DNA of 33,739 nucleotides from Ectocarpus siliculosus (taxonomy: Eukaryota; Sar; Phaeophyceae; Ectocarpales; Ectocarpaceae). Under the pieces are notes generated by a model that saw only the letters and a program-made list of their open reading frames with translations, was not told where the DNA came from and ran no database searches. Location: contig FN649738.1 of the NCBI GenBank assembly GCA_000310025.1, positions 2,186,914 to 2,220,652 of the forward strand, given 5' to 3'. Position numbers and translations under genes: made by a program. Each line of letters starts with the position of its first letter. Position 1 is the first letter of the stretch. This document shows, one piece after another, positions 25,759 through 33,739 of this stretch.

Positions 25759-27093
25759 ATTTGAGGAGTTTCGTCGGAGATCGTCACCGCACTTTTTCCC
25801 ATGTCCGAGATTTCGGGGATGAAATGGCGTTTGGTTCTAGTACAGTAGACGACCCCGAAGATACGTTGCATGCCAACAAGCGAGGACAAAGGCTGACAAG
25901 TGGGTTTGGAGGCTTGTGTTTGGTTTGTTGGTTTAGTGTGTGCGGTTCTGTGCCATGGCTTCGTTGCCTTGATACGTGACTTGCTGTGTATCTTTGTGCT
26001 TCGGTTTCGTTGGACAAAAGAGCGGCGTCTTTTTTTTCGTCCCGACAAGTCGTACTGACTTTCGGCGCACCTGTACTACTGTAGCATTTTCGCGGTGCTC
26101 TTATTCCACGCATTACTTGCCGATATTTGGTAGTAGGTGTTGATGGAGTCGTGTTTTGACACACTGCTTCTCCCGCTCGATCCCCACCTTTTGGAAAGGT
26201 CTCGGGATCGGGAGACACGTGGGTGGGGGCGGACAAGGGGAGGCACAAGCGGTATCCTGCCGCGTGTACAATTTGTCAATACTCGAAAATCGTTGTCCAA
26301 AAAACTGATCAACCTTGTCTTGTGGTATTCAATGGATGAGGAGGCTTGCAGTCGTTTTGGGGCTATTCGATAGAAGAAAGCGTTCGGAGACACACGGAAA
26401 CAGCCGTTTACAACCTCTCTAAGTGCCTTCACCTCCCTAACACAACACAAGAATACGCGTTGATTAACATGACCACGCAACTACCTCCGGCGCGTGCCAG
26501 CGGCGTATTGTAGGCATATGGGCACGTGGGTTGAGTCGAAAAAAACTAAAACTTAGCTGTGTGACGAGACAACCCAAAACAGTCTGGAACTTCGCACCGA
26601 AATGTCCCACCAAACAAGATTGATCGATGCTTTCTTTGCGCTCTGGGCTTCCTCTGAAATGTTGACGCTGCGAGGACCCCGTAGTGATCTGTGAGCTGGG
26701 ATGATTCTCTGAATGAATGCATGTGTTGAATTTGTCCTCCCTTATTTTGAGGCAGAAAGTCGATCTCGTTCGAGGCGGTGGAAGCCTTGCGGCATCTACT
26801 GTGAACACATGCACCGCAGGGCATATCACAGATCCTTCGGGACTCGCGCCAAGGCTAATTTCTGCTTCTCCAAGCTCGCAACCCGCAACAAACAACCACC
26901 GACGGAACAATATCGCCCTCCCCATGATCCAAAATAACGCCTCGGGAACCAAATTAATGAAGAGTTCTCCCGTGGGTCATTGGGCCAATGGGACCACGAG
27001 ACCACGACTAACGCCGCCTGGTGTCTGTGTCTTGTCCTGTGTCGATATCCTACTGCTCTTGCTGGCTCTGTGGTACGCGGGTCTGCGCACAAT
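25759..27093. other. Intergenic region, tubulin 3' flank and ALG10 5' flank
   Basis: No gene was recognised. Open frames on both strands, such as 26464-26952 on the minus strand, show neither coding-like composition nor family motifs. A frame upstream of the ALG10 ATG stays open to about 26980 but begins with TTG, so it is taken as leader sequence. Confidence 0.6.
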
Positions 27094-28186
27094 ATGCCAC
27101 ATCATGCAGGCAAGGCTTCCAGCTTGCCTGAGAGCCAGGAGAGTGACCTTCGCCCGCTGAGTGGGAATGACAGCAGAAGAAGCACCAATACGGCGGTAAC
27201 TCTCGTTGTCGCAACTCTGGGAGCGGCATGTTTTGCCGGAACAGCTTGGGCTTTCAGCTCTGTGGCGCCCGAACCCTACATGGTCAGTCAGTTCAGCTAC
27301 GACGACAATGTACTACTACGTTGGCAATTCGCGAGTGGTCCTGCTATGGTCCGGAGAAAGCCGTGGCTCTCCTATCAGAATTAGAATACTGTGTCGATAC
27401 ATGTATGTCGGCAACTTACTGTCAATGTTGCGTGCCTTGTCCGTTGGCGGCAGCGGCAACCCTCCCTGTGTGGTCTCTATCGCCCGTCCATGTACATCGC
27501 AGACTATGCAATCCAAGGATGCACTGAAAGGTGCTTGTCGACGAAAAACGTATAACTACAAACCAGAGGTTGTCAGTGAACGGATCCTGCTAGGGCCCTT
27601 TGACGGTCGTGTAGTGACAGCACTGCCGCGCAAAGCGACTTGAATGTCTCAGTGTCTGGAGTCTGGAGAGCTAGGGTAAAACGGGTCAAAGAGGGGGGTG
27701 TTTTTGCAAGGGTAGCATTTGCGGCTGGCCGTTTCAGCGTTAAACATCGTTTTGAGATAGTGCAATCTCACAGGCAAAGCGACAGCGGGGCAGAGGGCAA
27801 GTGCGTATGATGCAAGATAACACCACCCTAGCTCGTACAGTATCGCGGTGAGAGTCTCCGTTTGAACGAGAAAAGGGGGCTCGTATCGTACCGAAAGCTG
27901 ACGCGTGCTCTCTACTAGATACCACACCCTTTATCTTGCCAGCTTTGACTGATCCAAGGAATCTGCGTATGATGCAGCGCTCGACTGCTCAACGATCCAA
28001 CACGGTGAATGGAATTTCTGTACCTGTGTGGTACGTTGAAATGAATCCTCTGCCCCCGGCCCCGGCCCCCGCTGTGCTTTGCGCCGACGTCTCTTCTTAT
28101 CTCGACAGGACGAAATATTTCACGTGCCCCAGGCTCAAGCCTATTGCCAGGGAGATTACGGTGAGCACTTGCGGTGCGTCTCCGTT

Positions 28187-28224
<38 letters not shown>

Positions 28225-31200
28225 TGTGTTGATGTGCTCATTGTGGCATCAACATCCACTTTTCGTACAGAAGCGCTTGCTCATCTTGCTCATTTGGGGA
28301 ATCGAGTAAGGACGCACGCACTCTAACGTACACAAACCGTCCGGGCGCGCGCAGCGTGACACCCCTCGACCTTCTTGTACTCGCTGCGAAAACAAACCAT
28401 TTGCATGCTCCACGACACTGCAGGGACGTGGGATCCCAAGATCACCACACCGCCAGGTTTGTACGCGTTTGCGGTGGCGTACGCGGGGCTCTTAACGGCC
28501 CTTAGAGAAGCGTTGCTCCTGCTCCAAGGCACGGCAACTGCTAGTAGCCGTGTAGCAGGGCTCTTCATCAGCCAGGAGCAATGCGTCGCGGCAGTGCTGC
28601 GGCAGGCGAACTGGGGGCTATCCCTGGGAGCTTTGGCGGTGATGAGATCGCTCTTTGTGAGACGCATGGTGAGAAGGTCTACCGTGTTGTACGCGTTATT
28701 TGTGCTTAGATCGCGCGAGTCATGGCTCCCGCCCCCCTCGCCTTACAACTGCGGCCGCCACCGCCGCCGCCGCCGCTGCTGATATTCGCCACAGATGGTT
28801 TTAAGAGGAACGGTGACCGAACCAGCAGAGTGCTTCATGAGCACAACCCGCTTTTTTCACAGCTCCAAGCCTCCATTCTCCCGTCCCCCGGTGCTTCGAA
28901 TGTTTTGCCTAAGAGTGTTGCTCTGTTTGTGAGTGAAAGTGGTAACTCCGTGTCAGCGATTCATAAGTGCGACAACCAGCGATGTATTGATACACGCTGC
29001 CTTTCCTTTCTCCAGCCCTCAGCATGAATACGTAGCTGAACGACGGAACGGTCCGTTTTCCTGATCGGGCACAGGCTCCCGGCAAGGCGCTCGCCCACGC
29101 CTTGCTGTTGTGGCTCTACCCCGTCTCCTTCTTCTTCTCCTTCCTGCTCTACACGGACACCGGGGCCACGTTCTTCGTTCTTCTCTGCTACCTCTTGGCC
29201 ACGGGGCCCCCGAGGGGAGGGGGGTGGGGCAGGAGACTTGCAAGCGCGCTGGTGAGGGGGAGGGGGGACTGACGGCTGACATACACAGCGTGATTGCGGG
29301 TTGGTTGATTGATTTATCCTTCGGGACTTGACGCAACCTACTTCCGAGAGAAGTCCACACCGGATCCTCCTGATTTTCGTGCCTTTTATTGTTTTCATGT
29401 CTACACCCTAAACTAATTCTACGGAGATCTGAGCGAGATCTACGCCGCCTGATAAACCGGTTTATGGGTAGAGCTGACCGGCGTGCCATATTTTAATAGC
29501 AGACGTGTTTCCGCTTGCCGCCGTTCTGTCCCCGGCTCTTAAGGACACACACCGCCCACACGCAGCACAGACCTGTTCGGAGATGCCAGCGAAAACCGTC
29601 GTCAATGCCCCCGCGCCCGTACTCCGTTCTTGGTTGTCCCACCCGCCGCACACACTCGCTGCCAACACGCATTAGTTTACCGTACCACTTTCCGTCGATT
29701 CTGTCTACCGCCCAACTAACTGCTGGTGGGGTGGTTCTCTCCGCGGTGTGAACCGCAACTCGGCAGGCGGGCGGCGTGTCCGTGCTGTTCCGGCAGACCA
29801 ACGCCGTGTGGGTGGCCTTCACGCTGGCCGCTTGCCTCTTGGACGACTTCACCCCGTCGGTTGTTGCTGCTGTTCGCGTTAGCCCCGGCGGCGACGTCTC
29901 GGCGCGCGCCCCCGCTGGTGCCCTTGCTGTCGAGCCCTCCTCCCGTCGAGCTCGAGACGCAGCAGGTACCGGTAGCCGGCTGAAGTCGGCGGGGTCTTGG
30001 GAGCATCCTCTAGCGCCTCCTTGTGCCGGCGATGGTGCTGCTGCCGAGGCCGTCGGTGGTCTCGACGAAGGGGGAGCGGCCACCACGAGGAGAAGCGGCG
30101 AGCGCTCATCGCCTTCCCCGCTGCAGCAATCGACGACAACGACGAGAAGGAGAAGAAGAAACACCGATCAAAAGCGGGTCGGATCCGGGTCGCAGCAGGA
30201 CGCGGAGGTGGGCCTAAGCAGAGGAGGAGGAGGAGGAGGAGGAGGTTTAGGTACCGACGGAGAACAAACCACCGGCGGCAGCAACAACGACATCGATTCC
30301 GCGCAGCCGAGAAACGGCGGCGCCCACCCATCCCTCCCGCCGACCCCGCGCCTGCTGCTAGGACTCGCGAGGGCGGCCTTGACGGATGCCTCTAGGGGGG
30401 GGACGCTACTGCGCGCCCGAGCGCCGCTCGCCATCCCTGTGGCCCTGTTCGCCGTGTTCGTGTGGGGTTTCAACGGAGGCGCCGTTGTGATCGGGGACAA
30501 GGAGAACCACTCCCCGGGGGGTCCGCCTCACCTCGCGCAGCTGGCGTACTTGGCCGCCACGGGCGCGTCGCTGTGGGGGGTTGTGGGGGGGCGGGAGGCG
30601 TTGTTGGGGCGGGATGCGCGGAGGGGCTTCGCGCGGTGGGCCGGGGGAGGGCGGGGGCGCGTTGCGACGGTTGTGGCTGGCGTGGCGGCGGTGCTGTGGA
30701 GGTGCGAGTGTTTTGTGTTTGTGGCGGAGTTGTGCTGTGCTTGGTTTTGCAGAGGCTCTTATTAGTAGGCTGGGTCACGGTGCAGTAGAAGACGCAAGGT
30801 ACAGCAGAAACGGGCGGGCGATCGCTCCCGATTGCCGAGAACGCTTTGGAAGCGGCAGCGTTTCATGCGCACGTTTCCCCGATTGCTGTCACCCTCGCCC
30901 AACGTGTACTTACACTCGCTGTGGCTTTCTCCCCTTTGACCATCACCCTCGGTGTTTGAAGAGTGCTTCATCGACGAAAAAGCCGACTTTGTTCTACCTA
31001 CCCGATCTCCATCAAGTTGTAACGGCTCAAGGCGTTGAACGTAAGCCGTGCAGCGCCTCCCCCGATCCCCACTACAATAAAACAATTTGCGCGTTCGTCC
31101 TGACGTGGGGCAGGTACAGCCTGGCGCACCCTTTCTTGCTCTCCGACAACCGGCACTACCCCTTCTACGTCTGGCAGCGATTGCTGAGCCGCGTCTACGT

Positions 31201-31766
31201 TCGCGTCGCGCTCGCCCCGGCGTACGTGTTCTGCGGCTGGCTGGTGACGTCACGCCTCCTCCGCAGGAAGCCGCCGCTGTGGGTTCTGACGTACGTGGGG
31301 GCGGCGGCCGTCGTTCTGGTGCCGTCCCCCCTGCTGGAGCCAAGGTGGGATGTTGATGTTGTTGTTGTCTTCGCTGTTGTGGAACATGGTAGAAACGCAA
31401 ACTGCCCCCGTTTTATTCTTTCGGTGTCTCTCAGGAACAGCGACGGAGAGCGACGCGCGTGTCCAATGGTCGCATGACCAAGGCAAACAACATAAGCTGC
31501 CCCCTCCCACCCCTCCCTCTATCTCGTCAAGCGTCATAGCCAAAATGACCGAGACGCCACCGACTCTCCCACTTTCGTGTCTTAAAAACTACAGGTACCT
31601 CACCATGCCGCTGCTCCTAGCCCACCTAGAGTCTCCAGAGAGGAGCTGGAAGTCATTGGTGGTGGGCGTTGTGGCGTGTGCAGCGGTGAACGCGGTGACG
31701 ATCTACGTCTTTCTCGCACGCCCGTTTGCCTGGCACGACGGCTCTTTGGCACGCTTCATGTGGTAG
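27094..31766 (+). CDS. ALG10: ALG10-type alpha-1,2-glucosyltransferase (dolichyl-P-glucose dependent)
   Basis: Multi-pass ER membrane enzyme of the GT-C type that adds the third, terminal glucose from Dol-P-Glc to the Glc2Man9GlcNAc2-PP-dolichol precursor before transfer to protein. Seven exons join in phase: 27094-27282, 28109-28160, 28424-28668, 29075-29251, 29767-30701, 31114-31344, 31595-31766; 666 aa (human about 473). Landmarks: a first membrane segment around residues 35-55; EPYM/DEIFHVPQAQAYCQGDY spanning the first junction, with the catalytic-loop Asp64-Glu65; TWDPKITTPPGLY; LLYTDTGATFF; VLFRQTNAVWVAF; NGGAVVIGDKENH; LLSDNRHYPFYVWQR; PAYVFCGW; and the family terminus ARFMW. Between FRQTN and NGG lies a hydrophilic insert, about residues 255-414, with poly-Gly, Thr and Arg runs, where the human protein has roughly 65 residues. 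The ATG at 27094 is the first in frame. The end of exon 3 could alternatively fall a few codons earlier. Confidence 0.93.
28187..28231. repeat. TTG/GTT microsatellite in ALG10 intron 2
   Basis: About 45 bp of nearly pure TTG triplets with single interruptions, starting 26 bases downstream of the exon 2 donor. It is intronic and has no coding consequence. Confidence 0.9.
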
Positions 31767-33739
31767 AGAGGCACGCGGCACCGGCACCCCAACTTTGAGA
31801 GAGATGTATGGATGGGGCGTTCTGCTGTAAGCAAGGGGGCAGCGCTTGTCTGCGGTTGATGTGAACCAGGTCGTTCGCTGTCTCCTTGGTCGTCAAGTTT
31901 TCTGCGTCTTGGGCTCATCCACGCTGTTAAACAAATTGGCTGACTTGTTGGTGGCGCTTGTTTCTCGTTTTACCAAGAGCACCCACCATGCCGCACACAT
32001 GGGCGGGTTGAAAAAGTGCGCTCTGCCGGAGTGGCTAAGTGCGTCGCTCGCAGGGGCCTGTTGTCCAGGAAAGTGTCACGTTGATTTGTGCCAGCTTTAG
32101 GGAAGAAGGCTTCAATCTATTCTTTTTTCTCACGACTACGCGTTTTCCACCCCTTCCGTAGATCACGATGTTTTTCACTCCAGGGAGATTCGAACCCACT
32201 GCGTTCTATGTGATGAGAGAGAGACAGAAAGTTACGAGATTACCAACTGAGACACCTGGGTGACCAAGTTGGGGCGGCCGATGATAATTTGTTGTCATTT
32301 TTTTTCTTCTGGGCGTTTATGTTACGGCCGAGGATGGTCTTGGAAGCGTGATTAACACACACGCGCGCACACGGTAGCTCTCACGGAGTACATGCCTCAC
32401 ACGGCTATCTCAAAGAAGACGCACACACGACCTGACTACAGAAAATCTCCACACACGCACGAGACGCGCGGGTGTGGGTCTGAGTCTGGAGGGAACACCT
32501 TGATATCTCACAAAGATAAGAATTCTACACAAACAATGATCGAAACAACTGACTTGCAATTCAAGAAAACGAAAAACAACAGCCACGAAAAGGAAGTGGG
32601 CAGGAAAAGTAGGAAACAGGGGCGTAAGGAATGGCCTACGACCCTCGTCGTCGCCATCTGATCGGGTCCGTGTCTACTGTATGAACCAGGTTCAGGCTCA
32701 AGAACCTTCAGAAGAAAAGTTCAAACACACCAAGCTATGATGCAAAATGCTTTGTTGTATGTCATTGGGAAGCCGATTAGCGCAGGCGATATTACATGCG
32801 TACTTCAAGAGCCTTCGGTGAAGCCCGCAGACTAGGAGACGTGTTGGCCGATTTTCATCCCGCCATCGTCTTTTCGTGGATCAGCCCAGGTCAGCCGGTG
32901 GATCCATCAGCTGTTGGAACCGTTCATCCCGTTCCTATCTCTGCTCAGTACCGCTGGTCTAGCTGACGATGGAGATGGTTAACACACACCCTTTTTGCAA
33001 GTACTGGTGCTGGTGGGAATCCTCAGGGTAGGAGGCTGGGCCGTAAAATATTTCAGTCTCCCCCTGTTGTCGTCTTTTTTTCCAGCGGTGTGTTGACAGC
33101 AGCCCTTCCTTGGTGTTCTGGCGAGAGAAATATATGCATACTATCACGGAAATCCGAGAGAAACTACGTATTAGTGTAGTCTAACGGGGTAGCCCTTTCG
33201 TGACGTTACTGCGATGGCTGCGGCTCGAGATTGGGAGCTATTCGTTGTCACTACAGATAGCGCCCGCAGCTAAGAAAAATTCTGTTATGAAAAAAAGGCT
33301 CAAGTTTTTACGAAAAATAAGAGAAAAGGGCTAAGAAACATGGCTCAATCTCGACCACAACGAACGTAAGAAACGCCCCAATAAGAAACAAACATGATGG
33401 TGCGATGCCCCCATGACATAATCAGAAATCTTCGGTGCTCCCACCCCCCCCTAGCTGAACAGAAGTGCATTTTTTTTGTAGGGGGCAGAGTGGTTATTTT
33501 GTTTTTTCGCCCCCCCCCCCCCCCCCGAAAAACACAAGTTCCAGTGGGGGTGCGGGTTCAAAAGCGAAAAACGTGTTCCCGGAATCCCGGAATGGTCAGG
33601 GGGCAAAGAGGAAAAGGGAAGGGGCCTGACTGAGGTGGAAAAAAAATGAAGGAAGGCTAAGGGGTGGTTTAGGGAAGGAATACAAAGGAAAAGAAGGTAT
33701 GCTGTCTGGGGAAGAGGAAGAGGATTAAAAAAGCGAGGG
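31767..33739. other. Intergenic region with no convincing protein gene
   Basis: This 2-kb tail holds the ALG10 3' flank, a tRNA-like sequence at 32176-32262 and a run of 17 C at 33510-33526. An ATG frame at 32392-32661 is Lys-, Thr- and His-rich with low complexity and looks non-coding. Two overlapping short frames at 32830-32980 are open, but neither has a start, a splice context or a recognisable family. The final 150 bases are purine-rich (G and A). Confidence 0.55.
32176..32262 (-). tRNA. tRNA-like sequence, probably a pseudogene or SINE head
   Basis: On the minus strand the sequence has a B-box-like GTGGGTTCGAATCTC, an A-arm-like TCTCAGTTGGTAATC and ends that can pair (CACCCAGG with CCTGGAGTG, one bulged A). 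The span of 87 nt would suit a tRNA with a long variable arm or an intron. However, the D-stem does not close, the T-stem has a mismatch, and no clean anticodon stem-loop can be drawn. A functional tRNA is therefore unlikely; a decayed tRNA gene or tRNA-derived SINE fits better. No isotype can be assigned. Confidence 0.35.

Noticed and set aside
26980-27093. In-frame upstream extension of ALG10
   Set aside because: The frame is open, but it begins with TTG and shows no family similarity. The first ATG is at 27094.
28769-29027. Pro-rich plus-strand frame inside ALG10 intron 3
   Set aside because: The family alignment joins 28668 directly to 29075 in phase, leaving no place for this segment.
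32830-32980. Two overlapping short plus-strand open frames
   Set aside because: No start codon, no supported splice sites, no recognisable domain; either could be chance.

Overview
This window looks like nuclear DNA of a multicellular or filamentous photosynthetic stramenopile, most probably a brown alga of the Ectocarpus type. That assignment is an inference. It rests on many GT-AG introns of about 0.2-2.9 kb in every gene, GC-rich exons in lower-GC introns, TTG/GTT and CTC/GAG microsatellites, poly-C runs, and a 100-base assembly gap (19161-19260). There is no sign of bacterial operons, ribosome-binding sites or CRISPR.

Layout. (1) 1-5581, minus strand: a multi-exon gene of unknown function, rich in Glu, Gly and Ala. 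Five exons join in phase and it runs off the left edge; a possible first exon lies at 7512-7679. (2) 7822-21114, plus strand: a complete 12-exon bleomycin hydrolase-type cysteine aminopeptidase (C1B family, 490 aa). All phases agree and the Cys-His-Asn triad is present. Its introns hold a 1.67-kb terminal-inverted-repeat transposon with a TA duplication (9079-10751), a 73-bp tandem duplication, a diverged fold-back element, and an inverted-repeat-bounded minisatellite that contains the gap. (3) 22558-25758, plus: a complete 4-exon alpha-tubulin (453 aa). (4) 27094-31766, plus: a complete 7-exon ALG10 alpha-1,2-glucosyltransferase (666 aa), which adds the last glucose to the N-glycan lipid precursor in the ER; it carries a long hydrophilic insert. 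(5) 31767-33739: no convincing gene, but one tRNA-like sequence on the minus strand.

The genes are housekeeping genes with unrelated jobs (peptide turnover, microtubules, N-glycosylation), as is normal for eukaryotic neighbours. The three plus-strand genes stand head to tail with gaps of 1.3-1.5 kb; the unknown minus-strand gene is divergent from the hydrolase. The least ordinary parts are the transposon with 13 subterminal GCACTAT/ATAGTGC sites and a zinc-binding ORF, and the unknown acidic protein.
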